A DNA stretch of 64,000 nucleotides from Thioalkalivibrio sp. ALE31 (GTDB lineage: Bacteria > Pseudomonadota > Gammaproteobacteria > Ectothiorhodospirales > Ectothiorhodospiraceae), in NCBI RefSeq assembly GCF_000377405.1, contig NZ_KB905020.1:62001-126000 (forward strand), given 5' to 3'. The notes beneath the pieces were generated by a model. The model was not told the DNA's origin. It did not search any database and worked only from the letters and a program-made list of their open reading frames with translations. A program made the translations under genes and the position numbers. This document shows, piece after piece, positions 8,026 through 16,653 of this stretch. Positions within the stretch are counted from its first letter, which is position 1. The number at the start of each line of letters is the position of its first letter.

Positions 8026-9993
8026 ATGCGAACCGGCTTGCTTGCGGGCGTCATCATCGCCGTAGGACTGCTTCTGGCGCCGCTCCCCGGCGCGGCCTCT
8101 GTTGCCGGGGTGGTGGTGCAGGTGGAACTGGATCCCGGCCAGTCGCGGCTGGAGGGCCGGTTCGAGGCGGATCCGGCGCAGGTGGATCCGGCCACTCTGC
8201 GGCGCTTCCGGCTCGATCCGGGGATTGCCGTGGACGCCGTCTCGCTGGGCGGGCACCCCGTCGAGTTCGAGCGTAGCGGAGATGGCTGGCTGGAGCTGGC
8301 GCGCGCGCCGGAGGCCGATGCCGGCGCCCTGGTGATTCGCTACGGCGCACGTCTGCCCGCACTGGACGATGCGCGACCCGGAAGCGGGTTCCTGGCCCCG
8401 GAGGGCGGATATCTGCCGGCGGGGGCGGACTGGTATCCGCGAAGACCGGAGCAGGAGCCGCATGCCGTGCGCATCGAAGTGACCAGCCTCGGCGGCCATC
8501 GGGCGGTCGCATCCGGTTCGCAGGTGGCGGAGGAGCGCGAAGGAGACCGGTACCGCACAACCTTCGAACACCCGGCGGCACGCGCGCTGGCCGTGGCCAC
8601 CGGACCCTGGGACGCGGTCGAGCAGGAGGTTGGAACGGTCACGGTGCGCACGCTGTTTCCGGCTCACCTGGAGGCCGAATTCGGCGCGACCTATCGCGAG
8701 CAGGCGGCAGGCTATATCGAGCGCTTCAGCGAGGCGATCGGGCCATATCCCTACGACACTTTCACCATCGCCGCGAGTCCGCGGCCGGTGGGGCTGGCCT
8801 TCCCGGGTTTTACGCTGATGGGCGAGCGCGTGATTCCGTTGCCGTTCATCCCCCATACCTCCCTCGGACACGAAGTGCTCCACGCCTGGTGGGGGACGGG
8901 GGTGTACGTGGACGCCTCGGGCGGCAACTGGTCGGAAGGGCTGACCACCTTCATGGCCGATTACCAATTCAAGCGTGATCGTGGTGAGGGGCGTGAGGAG
9001 CGCGGGCAGTGGCTGCGTGACTACGCGGCCCTGCCCAGTGGGCAGGACCGGCCACATGGTAGCTTCCGGGGCGGGAATTCCGGCGCCGCGCGGATTGCCG
9101 GGTATCACCGCGGAGCGATGCTGTGGCGGATGCTGGAGGACCGGATTGGGGAGCAGGCCCTGCGCGCCGGCGTGCGCGAGCTGTATGCCGAGTGGCTTTT
9201 TCGCGAGGCCGACTGGGCCGCCGTGATCGAGGCCTTCGACCGGGAGACGGAGGAGGACCTGCGCCCGTTCTTCGAGCAATGGATCGAACGTACGGGGGCG
9301 CCGACGCCGGAACTGGCCGCGCTGCGGCTGGAGCCGCGCGGGAACGGGTGGCAGGTGACGGGGCAACTGCGTCAAGCGGATGACGACGACCCGTGGCACC
9401 TGCGTGTGCCGCTGGTGCTGAAGACCGTGGAGGGGCGCGAAACGCACTGGATCGAGCTGGAGAGCGTGTCCCGGCCAGTTTCGATCAAGACCGAAAGGCG
9501 GCCGCGGGCGATCGCCGTCGATCCGGACTGGCGGCTGTTCCGGCATCTGGCCGATGGCGAGTCGCCGGACATCCTGCGCCAGGGCGCTCTGGATCCGGAT
9601 GTGCGGGTGTTCCCGCTCGGGGATGCCGGGGCCGCGGAGGTTGCGCCCTGGCTGGGGCGTGTGCCCGAGGTCGCGGTGGGCATGGGGGGCACGCGGATCC
9701 TGCTGGGCACGCATGCCGCCGTGGCGGAATGGCTGGACGCGCGCGGGCTCGCACCGGAGCCTGCGGCCGTGGAACCGGGCCTGGAAACGGGAACCAGCGC
9801 CCGGGCCTGGACGGTCCCCGGCACGCAACTGGTGGTGATCAGCGGCCCGGATGCGGAGGCCCGGCGTAGTGCCGCGGCCGCCTTGCGCCATCGGTCGCAC
9901 TATAGCTATCTGCTAAGGACCGCAGGCGGGGACTGGGAGACGGGCCTCTGGTCGCAACCCGGCATCTGGCAGGAGCTGACCAATGACGACTGA
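8026..9993 (+). CDS. Exported M1-type (gluzincin) metallopeptidase
   Basis: 655 residues with a hydrophobic signal segment at 1-26. The zinc motif is HEVLH (H282-E283-H286) with the third ligand E304 in GNWSEGLTTF, exactly 18 residues later as in family M1. The GxMEN substrate motif of classical aminopeptidase N is not obvious; a LAFPGFTLMGERVI segment stands in its place. The C-terminal third (about 520-655) is extra and of unknown fold. Likely a periplasmic peptidase, possibly using peptides that the PDZ neighbour presents. It overlaps the following HIT gene by 11 bases. Confidence 0.8.
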   Translation: MRTGLLAGVIIAVGLLLAPLPGAASVAGVVVQVELDPGQSRLEGRFEADPAQVDPATLRRFRLDPGIAVDAVSLGGHPVEFERSGDGWLELARAPEADAGALVIRYGARLPALDDARPGSGFLAPEGGYLPAGADWYPRRPEQEPHAVRIEVTSLGGHRAVASGSQVAEEREGDRYRTTFEHPAARALAVATGPWDAVEQEVGTVTVRTLFPAHLEAEFGATYREQAAGYIERFSEAIGPYPYDTFTIAASPRPVGLAFPGFTLMGERVIPLPFIPHTSLGHEVLHAWWGTGVYVDASGGNWSEGLTTFMADYQFKRDRGEGREERGQWLRDYAALPSGQDRPHGSFRGGNSGAARIAGYHRGAMLWRMLEDRIGEQALRAGVRELYAEWLFREADWAAVIEAFDRETEEDLRPFFEQWIERTGAPTPELAALRLEPRGNGWQVTGQLRQADDDDPWHLRVPLVLKTVEGRETHWIELESVSRPVSIKTERRPRAIAVDPDWRLFRHLADGESPDILRQGALDPDVRVFPLGDAGAAEVAPWLGRVPEVAVGMGGTRILLGTHAAVAEWLDARGLAPEPAAVEPGLETGTSARAWTVPGTQLVVISGPDAEARRSAAAALRHRSHYSYLLRTAGGDWETGLWSQPGIWQELTNDD

Positions 9994-10405
9994 GTTTCGA
10001 CTCGATCCGCGGCTCGTCGCGGATACCTGGGCCGTGGCGGAGTGGCCGCTGTCCAGCGTCCGATTGATGGATCACTGGGACTACCCCTGGTTCATCCTGG
10101 TCCCGCGGCGCCCCGACCTGCGGGAACTGCATGCACTCGCGGTGGAGGATGCCACCCAGCTGGCGCGCGAATCGCGCGCCCTGGCCCGGGCGATGGAGCA
10201 GGCCTTCGTCCCGCGAGCGCTGAACGTGGCCAAGCTGGGCAACATCGTGGAGCAGTTGCATCTGCACCACGTGGCGCGCTTCGAGGGGGACCCGGCGTGG
10301 CCCGGCCCCGTCTGGGGTGCGCCGAAATCGCGGGGCCTGGAAACACAAGAGGCCGAGGACCGCATCGCGCGGGTCCTCGGCCTCGTGGAAGACGTCGGCG
10401 GTTAG
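9983..10405 (+). CDS. HIT-family nucleotide hydrolase/transferase
   Basis: 140 residues with the histidine-triad motif as QLHLHHVAR preceded by NVAKLGNIVE and followed by EGDPAWPGPVWG, a form common in proteobacterial HIT proteins. Family members split dinucleoside polyphosphates or AMP-lysine-type conjugates in the cytoplasm. The start overlaps the end of the peptidase gene. Its final 18 codons also encode a hairpin that serves the opposite strand (see terminator). Confidence 0.8.
   Translation: MTTEFRLDPRLVADTWAVAEWPLSSVRLMDHWDYPWFILVPRRPDLRELHALAVEDATQLARESRALARAMEQAFVPRALNVAKLGNIVEQLHLHHVARFEGDPAWPGPVWGAPKSRGLETQEAEDRIARVLGLVEDVGG
10341..10382 (-). terminator. Terminator of ompW embedded in the HIT coding region
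   Basis: GGCCGAGGACC (10351-10361) pairs perfectly over 11 bases with GGTCCTCGGCC (10372-10382), loop of 10. Read on the minus strand the stem is followed by TCTTGTGTTT, a U-rich tail, and lies just after the ompW stop. Confidence 0.6.
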
Positions 10406-10431
10406 GCCGGCGTCTTGCTTCAGGGTATGCG

Positions 10432-11097
10432 TCAGAAGCGGTAGCCGACGTTCATCCCGAAGGTCCAGGGGTCGATGTTGACGGTACCGAGATGGGCGCC
10501 ACCCAGCGACACGTCGGTGTCGATGTCGATCCAGCGCACTTCGGCATTCACGAACCAGTTGTCGTCCACCGCGAAGTCGATCCCGGCCTGCACCGCGGCG
10601 CCCCAGGAGTCGTCCAGGTCGACATCCTGCCCCAGCGTGACTGACGCCGTATCTTCGTCGAAGAAGTAGGTGTAGTTGATACCGGCACCCACGTAGGGGC
10701 GGACCGCGGTACCGGTGTTGAAGTGGTACTGCAGGCTCAGCGTCGGCGGCAGGTGGCGCGTGCTGCCGATGTCGACCCCGCCCACGTTCAGATCATGCTT
10801 GAACGGGATGGCGACCAGGAGTTCCAGACCCAGGTTGTCCGTCATCATGTAGGTGATGTTGCCGGACGGACGGGTGTTCGACCCGACGTCAGCCGGAGCT
10901 GTTGCGCTCAGCCCCAAGCCGCTGGCATTCAGGTTGCCGTTGTCGGACTTGGGGGCCACGTGGGTCAGGCCGCCGCGGATCAGCCAGTCGCCGGCGGAGA
11001 CGTCGGCGTTGGCGGCGGTGGCGTGGGCCGGGATCAGGGCGGCAGGGGCCAGAAGGCCGGCCAGCGCCAGGGAGCGGAAGGTCAGGGTGTGTCGCAT
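10432..11097 (-). CDS. ompW: OmpW-family outer membrane protein
   Basis: 221 residues: signal peptide to about 28 (ends AHATA), then an eight-strand barrel pattern starting SAGDWLIRGGLTHVAPKSDNG and ending with the aromatic GYRF expected for BAM insertion. Internal LELLVAIPFKHDL and PYVGAGINYTYFF segments are typical of OmpW, a small hydrophobic-channel barrel in the outer membrane. A GGAGGAA ribosome site lies just before the ATG. The gene is monocistronic, with its terminator located inside the neighbouring HIT gene. Confidence 0.92.
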   Translation of the reverse strand: MRHTLTFRSLALAGLLAPAALIPAHATAANADVSAGDWLIRGGLTHVAPKSDNGNLNASGLGLSATAPADVGSNTRPSGNITYMMTDNLGLELLVAIPFKHDLNVGGVDIGSTRHLPPTLSLQYHFNTGTAVRPYVGAGINYTYFFDEDTASVTLGQDVDLDDSWGAAVQAGIDFAVDDNWFVNAEVRWIDIDTDVSLGGAHLGTVNIDPWTFGMNVGYRF

Positions 11098-11188
11098 GTT
11101 CGATTCCTCCGAAGGCGTGTTGGTCGGAGGTACTATCGCGCCGCGCGTATCAGTATTCGTTGATGCAGATCATCTCCGCTGATGGTTT

Positions 11189-11893
11189 TCAGAACGGCAG
11201 TCGCTGGCCCTCGAAGTCGTGGAAACTCCCGGACTGCTCGGCGTCCAGCCGGTCCAGAACATCCAGCAGGCGACCGGTTGCGTACTCGGGGCTCAGCACC
11301 TCCGGCGCGCGCGAGCGATACGGCTCCGACAGGCGGGTGGCGCAGGTGCCGGGCTGCAGGCCGACCACGACGGCCTGACGGTGGCTGAACCGCAGTTCCA
11401 GGGCCGTGGTCCGCACGATCTGGTTGAGGGCCGCCTTGGAGGCGCGATAGCTGACCCAGCCGCCGAGGTGGTTGTCCTCGATGGAGCCGACCCGGGCGGA
11501 CAGGGTGGCCAGGACCCCCTTGCGGTTGCGCGGGAGCAGCGGTGCCAGATGCTTGAACAACAGCGCCGGGCCGATGGCGTTGATGGCGAAGGCTCGGGCC
11601 ATGACGGCCGGATCGAGGTCGCGCAGGCGCTTCTCCGGGCCCTGGCCGTCGATGGTCAGGATACCGGTGGCATCCAGGATCAGGTCCCACTCGGCGGCCT
11701 GCTCGCGCAGCCAGGCGGCGGCATGTTCGATACTGGCCTCGTCGACGAGATCCACGGGCGGGTCGCTGTGGCGACCGAGTGCGATGACCTGCGTGCAGTT
11801 CGGGTCCTGTTCCAGGTGTTGCACGAACGCGGCACCGAGGCCGCCCGTGGCGCCGACCACCACGGCGCGATAGGGTATCTGCAGGGATTCCAT
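11189..11893 (-). CDS. Short-chain dehydrogenase/reductase (CsgA-like)
   Basis: 234 residues from the ATG giving MESLQIPYRAVVVGATGGLGAAF. The nucleotide loop is GATGGLG at about 14-20, the active site is SYRASKAALN (Tyr and Lys spaced YxxxK), and the C-terminus SGSFHDFEGQRLPF is typical of the cell-cell signalling CsgA-like SDR subgroup. The substrate is unknown. An earlier in-frame ATG at 11935 exists, but the region between is poor for a signal. Divergent from the DUF1538 gene, 60 bases apart. Confidence 0.8.
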   Translation of the reverse strand: MESLQIPYRAVVVGATGGLGAAFVQHLEQDPNCTQVIALGRHSDPPVDLVDEASIEHAAAWLREQAAEWDLILDATGILTIDGQGPEKRLRDLDPAVMARAFAINAIGPALLFKHLAPLLPRNRKGVLATLSARVGSIEDNHLGGWVSYRASKAALNQIVRTTALELRFSHRQAVVVGLQPGTCATRLSEPYRSRAPEVLSPEYATGRLLDVLDRLDAEQSGSFHDFEGQRLPF

Positions 11894-11953
11894 ACACCCT
11901 GCGACCGCCAGGCGGGGAATTGATTCCGGGGTCATATCCCGGGAAGGGAGCGC

Positions 11954-13456
11954 ATGAACTTTCTCCACACCCTGGGTCACGCGGCGCGCAATCTCGCGCC
12001 CATCGTGATCGTGGTGGCGGTGTTCCAGGCGCTGGTGCTGCGTACGGTGCCGGATGGCCTGCTGTCCATGGTGGTCGGGCTGGCCATCGTGGTCTTTGGC
12101 GTGGCGCTGTTCCTGCAGGGGCTGGAGATGGGGATCTTCCCCATCGGCAAGAACCTTTCCAACGCGCTGGCCCGGCGGGGTTCGTTGCTGCTGCTGATGG
12201 CGTTCGGCTTCACCCTCGGCTTTGCCACGGTGATTGCGGAGCCGGCCCTGATCGCGGTCGCGGAGCAGGCGGAGCTGATCAGCGAGGGGCGGATCGAGGG
12301 AATCGTGCTGCGCCTGATCGTCGCATTGTCGGTCGGGGCCGTGGTGGCGCTGGGGATCCTGCGCACGGTGCTGGGCCACCCGCTGCACTGGTACATCCTG
12401 ACCGGCTACGTGCTCGTGGTGCTGGTCACCTTCTTTGCCCCGGAAGAGATTGTCGGTCTGGCCTACGACTCCGGCGGGGTGACCACGAACATCGTGACCG
12501 TGCCCCTGGTGGCGGCTTTGGGTTTGGGGCTGGCCGCCTCGATCAGCGGGCGGAATCCGCTGCGTGACGGGTTCGGGCTGGTGGCGCTGGCCGTGATGGT
12601 GCCGATGATCACCGTGCAGCTCTACGGCATCATCGTGTTCACCGGCGCCGATATCGGGGCGCCGACCAACGCCGAGACCGCCGCGATGGATCCGGACACG
12701 GATCTGCCGGGGGCCGAGGGTCACTGGCTGGCCACGATGGGCATGGACCTGCTGCTGATGCTGCGCGACGTGGCGCCGATCATCGCGGTGATCGTGGTGT
12801 TCCAGTATTTCGTGCTGCGCAAGCGCATCCCGTATCTGCCGCGGGTGATCTTCGGTTTCGTGCTGGTGGTGCTGGGCCTGTACGCCTTCGTGGTCGGGCT
12901 CAAGCTGGGACTGTTCCCGATCGGCGAGAGCATGGCCGAGCAGCTGATCACCAACGAGCTGTTCCTGTGGGTTTATCTGTTCGCGTTCTCCATCGGTTTT
13001 GCCACCACGATGGCGGAACCGGCCCTGATCGCGATCGGCCAGAAGGCGGAGGAGGCGGCGCGCGGCTCCCTGCGCGGCGATGTGATCCGCATCCTGGTGG
13101 CGCTGGGCGTGGCCATCGGTATCACTATCGGGGTGCACCGGATCCTGGCGGGCGATTCCATCCACCACTACATCATGGGCGGCTACCTGCTGGTGATCGT
13201 GCTGACCATCCTCGCGCCGAAGCAGATCGTGGCGCTGGCCTTCGACCTGGGCGGCGTGACCACCTCGGAGGTGACGGTGCCGCTGGTGACGGCACTGGGG
13301 ATTGGTCTCGCGACGCACCTGGAGGACCGCAACGTCCTGATCGACGGCTTTGGCCTGATCGCGTTTGCGTCCATCTTTCCCATCGTCACGGTGATGCTCT
13401 ACGCGATCGCCGTGGATCTGTACGAACGCTGGTTTACGCGTAACCAGGAGGAGTAG
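11954..13456 (+). CDS. DUF1538 membrane protein, fused UmpA-UmpB type
   Basis: 500 residues, almost all hydrophobic, built from two homologous halves (about 1-230 and 255-500). Each half repeats the same signatures in order: LAPIVIVVAVFQ / VAPIIAVIVVFQ, then GIFPIGKNL / GLFPIGESM, GFATVIAEPALIA / GFATTMAEPALIA, and DSGGVTTNIVTVPLVAALG / DLGGVTTSEVTVPLVTALG. DUF1538 proteins are inner-membrane transport proteins; a two-gene UmpA/UmpB pair from a halophile was described as having Na+(Li+,K+)/H+ antiport activity. Here both halves are in one chain. The PII-like gene begins 4 bases downstream and a CBS gene follows, so transport is probably under nucleotide or metabolite control. Confidence 0.85.
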   Translation: MNFLHTLGHAARNLAPIVIVVAVFQALVLRTVPDGLLSMVVGLAIVVFGVALFLQGLEMGIFPIGKNLSNALARRGSLLLLMAFGFTLGFATVIAEPALIAVAEQAELISEGRIEGIVLRLIVALSVGAVVALGILRTVLGHPLHWYILTGYVLVVLVTFFAPEEIVGLAYDSGGVTTNIVTVPLVAALGLGLAASISGRNPLRDGFGLVALAVMVPMITVQLYGIIVFTGADIGAPTNAETAAMDPDTDLPGAEGHWLATMGMDLLLMLRDVAPIIAVIVVFQYFVLRKRIPYLPRVIFGFVLVVLGLYAFVVGLKLGLFPIGESMAEQLITNELFLWVYLFAFSIGFATTMAEPALIAIGQKAEEAARGSLRGDVIRILVALGVAIGITIGVHRILAGDSIHHYIMGGYLLVIVLTILAPKQIVALAFDLGGVTTSEVTVPLVTALGIGLATHLEDRNVLIDGFGLIAFASIFPIVTVMLYAIAVDLYERWFTRNQEE

Positions 13457-13460
13457 CGCA

Positions 13461-13808
13461 ATGAGATTTTCCGCACTGGTGGCCGTCCTCTCGGATGACC
13501 TGGAGGAACAGGCAATCGCCACGGCCAAGGAGGCCGGCGCGGGTGGGGTAACCATCATGGACGCGCGCGGCATCGGGGCCGAGGCGCGCAAGACCTTCCT
13601 CGGCATGACCTACGAGGGGAGTCAGTCGGTCCTGTTGTGGGTACTGGAAAAGAAGGTGGCCCTGGGCGTGCTCAAATGCATCTCCAGGGAACTCGATCTG
13701 GCGAACGATCCGCGCGGGATTGCCTTTACGGTGGATCTTGCCCACCTGGCCGGTATCGGGCGCAACCAGATCGAGCAGTTCCAGGAACAGGTCAAGGAAG
13801 AACTCTGA
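13461..13808 (+). CDS. PII-like signal protein
   Basis: 115 residues with a ferredoxin-like PII pattern: RFSALVAVLSDDLEEQAIATAKEAGAGGVTIMDARG, a T-loop region around KTFLGMTYEGSQSVLLWVLEK, and a GIAFTVDLAHLAGI B-loop/beta-4 region. It lacks the conserved T-loop tyrosine context of GlnB, so it belongs with the PII-like proteins that ride beside transporters and bind small nucleotides. It lies 4 bases after the DUF1538 gene and 11 before a CBS gene, and most likely gates the transporter. Confidence 0.8.
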   Translation: MRFSALVAVLSDDLEEQAIATAKEAGAGGVTIMDARGIGAEARKTFLGMTYEGSQSVLLWVLEKKVALGVLKCISRELDLANDPRGIAFTVDLAHLAGIGRNQIEQFQEQVKEEL

Positions 13809-13819
13809 CGGAGACGATT

Positions 13820-14212
13820 ATGCTGGTAAGCGAGATTCTCAGACCCAACGTGGTGACCGTGTCCCCCCTGGCGCCGTTGCGCGAGGCCATGCAGTTGATG
13901 CGCAAGCATGGCGTGAAGTCCCTGGTGGTGGAGAAGCAGCACGCCCACGATGCCTACGGCATCATCACCTACACCACGATCCTGAAGACGATCGTGGCGG
14001 AGGAGGGCGATATTGACCTCTCGAACGTCTATGATGTCTGCACCAAGCCGGTGATCACGGTGCCCGCCGAGATGGACGTGAAATATGTGGCGCGGTTGAT
14101 GGTGAGCCAGGGGATCCGGCGGCTGGTCGTGCTCAAGGGCAACGAGCTTGAGGGCATCGTGACCACCAGCGACATCGTCGGCTCGATCCTCGAGATGGCC
14201 GATATGGACTGA
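13820..14212 (+). CDS. CBS-domain-pair protein
   Basis: 130 residues made of two CBS motifs: VSEILRPNVVTVSPLAPLREAMQLMRKHGVKSLVVEKQHAHDAYGIITYTTI, then YDVCTKPVITVPAEMDVKYVARLMVSQGIRRLVVLKGNELEGIVTTSDIV. CBS pairs bind adenine nucleotides and often regulate transporters. Third gene of the DUF1538/PII-like operon, so a second nucleotide sensor for the same transport system is the simplest reading. The ATG was chosen for GGAGACG eight bases upstream. Confidence 0.85.
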   Translation: MLVSEILRPNVVTVSPLAPLREAMQLMRKHGVKSLVVEKQHAHDAYGIITYTTILKTIVAEEGDIDLSNVYDVCTKPVITVPAEMDVKYVARLMVSQGIRRLVVLKGNELEGIVTTSDIVGSILEMADMD

Positions 14213-14300
14213 ACCCCGCTTTCGCGGACGAGTCCGATTCCTCGGCCGTATACTTCGCGGGGCCCGTCCCCGCGCCCATTCGTTTCCGGAAGGCCGTGCC

Positions 14301-15575
14301 ATGCCGCCCATGTCGTTCATCGAGGGGTTCGAGAAACTCCGCCTTCTGGATGCGGCCATCGAACAGTCGCACAACTCGGTGGTCATCACCGATGCCGATC
14401 TGGATGCAGGCCCGCGGATCGTCTATGTGAATGCCGGTTTCGAGCACATGACCGGCTACGATCGCGACGAGGCCCTGGGCCAGACCCCGCGCATGCTGCA
14501 GGGCCCGGCCACCTCGCGCGCGGTGCTGGACCGGATGCGGGGTGCCCTGGCCAGCGGGGAGTGTTTCGATGGCGAGGCCATCAACTACCGCAAGGACGGT
14601 TCCTGGTACCGGGTTCGCTGGCACATCTCGCCGGTGTATGCGGAGGATGACGACCGCCGGGTGACCCACTTCGTGTCGGTGCAGCAGGACATCACCGACG
14701 AACGGCGCCGCGATGACGAGATCCGGCTGCTGTCCACCGCGCTGGAGGTATCCGCGGACCCGGTCCTGATTACCGACCCCGAGGGCACCATCACCTACGT
14801 GAATGCGGCCTTCGAGGAACAGACCGGCTACAGCCGCAACGAGGCCCTGGGGCAGACTCCGCGCATCCTGAAATCCGGCCAGCAGGATGCCGATTTCTAT
14901 CGCGAGATGTGGGACACGCTGAAGCGGGGGGATGCCTTTCGCGGCGAGTTCGTGAATCGGCGCCGGGATGGCTCCCTGATGCACATGGAGCAGAGCATCA
15001 GCCCGGTCACCAATGCCGGGGGCGAAGTAACCCACTACGTGTCGATCGGCAAGGACGTGACCGATCGCGTGCGCATGGAAGACGAGATCCGGCGGCTGGC
15101 GCACACCGACTGGCTGACGGGTCTGGCCAATCGTCTGAGTCTCGGCGATACCCTCGAGGCGGAGATGGAGCGCAGCCGACGCTACGGGCGTCCGTTGTCC
15201 CTGATCATGTTCGATATCGACCGCTTCAAGGACTTCAACGACGACTACGGCCACGAGACCGGGGACGAGGTGCTCAAGCGCCTCGCGGAAACCGTCCGCG
15301 GCGCCCTGCGCGAGGCGGATTCCCTCGGTCGCTGGGGCGGGGAGGAGTTCATGGTGGTGGTGCCCGAGACGCCCGGCGCCGGGGCCGCGGCGATGGCGGA
15401 AAAACTGCGCAAGGCGGTGGCCGCAATGGAAACACCCTGCCCGATCTCGGTGACGGCCAGTTTCGGTGTCAGCGAGATGCGCCCGGGCGATACGCCGAAG
15501 ACGCTGGCCCGTCGGGTGGACGAGGCGATGTACCAGGCCAAGGAGTCGGGTCGGAACCGCGTCGTGCTGCTCTGA
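14301..15575 (+). CDS. Diguanylate cyclase with two PAS-PAC sensor domains
   Basis: 424 residues, no membrane segment, so cytoplasmic. Two PAS domains (about 12-125 and 135-260), each with the YVNAGFEHMTGY / YVNAAFEEQTGY core and a PAC tail, precede a GGDEF domain. The active-site loop is GGEEF at 346-350 and an RxxD inhibitory site (R337-D340) lies five residues before it, so it should make c-di-GMP and be product-inhibited. The duplicated PAS cores contain GQTPRMLQGP / GQTPRILKSG, resembling flavin-type or small-ligand PAS, but the conserved flavin cysteine (GRNCRFLQ) is absent. A PilZ receptor exists at 43.3 kb. Confidence 0.9.
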   Translation: MPPMSFIEGFEKLRLLDAAIEQSHNSVVITDADLDAGPRIVYVNAGFEHMTGYDRDEALGQTPRMLQGPATSRAVLDRMRGALASGECFDGEAINYRKDGSWYRVRWHISPVYAEDDDRRVTHFVSVQQDITDERRRDDEIRLLSTALEVSADPVLITDPEGTITYVNAAFEEQTGYSRNEALGQTPRILKSGQQDADFYREMWDTLKRGDAFRGEFVNRRRDGSLMHMEQSISPVTNAGGEVTHYVSIGKDVTDRVRMEDEIRRLAHTDWLTGLANRLSLGDTLEAEMERSRRYGRPLSLIMFDIDRFKDFNDDYGHETGDEVLKRLAETVRGALREADSLGRWGGEEFMVVVPETPGAGAAAMAEKLRKAVAAMETPCPISVTASFGVSEMRPGDTPKTLARRVDEAMYQAKESGRNRVVLL

Positions 15576-15612
15576 GCCGAGCACTCAAACCCGACACACC
15601 CCGAGCCAGCAA

Positions 15613-15642
15613 AAAGGGCCGACCCGAATGGGCCGGCCCTTT
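15613..15642 (+). terminator. Rho-independent terminator after the GGDEF gene
   Basis: AAAGGGCC (15613-15620) pairs with GGCCCTTT (15635-15642) and an inner CCC/GGG extends the stem, with loop GAAT. Flanked by A and T runs, so it can work in both directions between the convergent genes. Confidence 0.75.
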
Positions 15643-15710
15643 CGCTTTCAGCGGGCAATTTCAGGGACGATATGCGGGGCGCGGCGTCGCGCCCCAGCCG
15701 CGCCCGCGGC

Positions 15711-16472
15711 CTACGCGCGGCGGCGCAGGACCCAGATCTCCAGCAGCGCCCAGTCTTCGCCCGGGTAGTTCTCCTGTTCCAGCGGCGACAGCCGGCGGTG
15801 CCGGCTGGCGGTGCTGCCCACGAACTCCAGGTGTTCCAGCAGCAGGCGCTTGGTGGCGTCGGCCTTTTCCAGCGCGAAGGGGTTCAGGAAGTTGACGAGC
15901 ATATAGCCCTCGCGCGGGGTCTCGGCGAAGGAGCGCACCAGCTTCTCGATGGCCGGCGGGTCGAGGTAGACCAGCGACGCGGTGGAGATCACGATATCGG
16001 CGTCGGCCATGGCCTTTTCGATCGCGGCCTGGGTCTCCGGCGCCGGCTGGTTCAGATCGGCCTCGAAGGTCTCGTCGAACAGCCCGGCGCTCTTGCCGTA
16101 GGCCAGGGCATTGCCGGAGATATCGATCCCGGTGGTCTTCATCGGCAGGCGGCGCGGCGCGGCGACGGTCTTGCAGGCCTGTTCGTCGGCCCAGTTGGCG
16201 CGGATCGCCTCGACATCCATGTTGTGGATGGCGGCCATGGTGGTGTTGCCGAAGCAGCAGCACAGGTCCACGTAGTTCAGGGTCTTGCCGGCGGCCGCCT
16301 GCTTCTCGGCCCAGGGGAGGATCAGCCGGTCGAAGGTTTGCCGGTTGAAGTCGTCGGAGATGTAGTCGAGCGCGTCGATGATGCGCTCCTTGAACGGTAC
16401 CGGCGTCTCGGCGACGTAGATGTCGTCGAAATGCTGTTTCTTCTCCTCGGTCTTCACTTGCGGCTCACTCAT
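15711..16472 (-). CDS. SAM-dependent methyltransferase, substrate unknown
   Basis: 253 residues from the ATG giving MSEPQVKTEEK, which has GAGGAAAAG upstream; an in-frame ATG at 16514 is possible. Motif I is YVDLCCCFGNTTMAAIH, with three consecutive cysteines in place of the usual GxGxG, then TTGIDISGNALAYG and ADIVISTASLVYLDP. The C-terminus (YPGEDWALLEIWVLRRR) resembles class I methyltransferases of unassigned function. The enzyme is cytoplasmic and stands alone, divergent from the fucose operon. I do not recognise its substrate. Confidence 0.7.
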   Translation of the reverse strand: MSEPQVKTEEKKQHFDDIYVAETPVPFKERIIDALDYISDDFNRQTFDRLILPWAEKQAAAGKTLNYVDLCCCFGNTTMAAIHNMDVEAIRANWADEQACKTVAAPRRLPMKTTGIDISGNALAYGKSAGLFDETFEADLNQPAPETQAAIEKAMADADIVISTASLVYLDPPAIEKLVRSFAETPREGYMLVNFLNPFALEKADATKRLLLEHLEFVGSTASRHRRLSPLEQENYPGEDWALLEIWVLRRRA

Positions 16473-16653
16473 CGGCTTTTCCTCGTTTGATAAACCCACC
16501 ATGTTCGGGGGCATGCGCGCGGAACGTCAAGTAACGCTACTGACGCCGGTGATGCTGGCAGGGCCTCGCGCGGCGTTCCGGCTATGTATCATGAAGGAAT
16601 ACGCGGGAAGGCTTGCGCGCCGTTGTCGCGAAGAATGCGGAAAAGGGACGTGA

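Noticed and set aside
11893-11935. Longer N-terminus for the CsgA-like SDR protein
   Set aside because: The extra 14 residues (MTPESIPRLAVAGC) are not part of the SDR fold and the spacing to the divergent gene would be too small for promoters.
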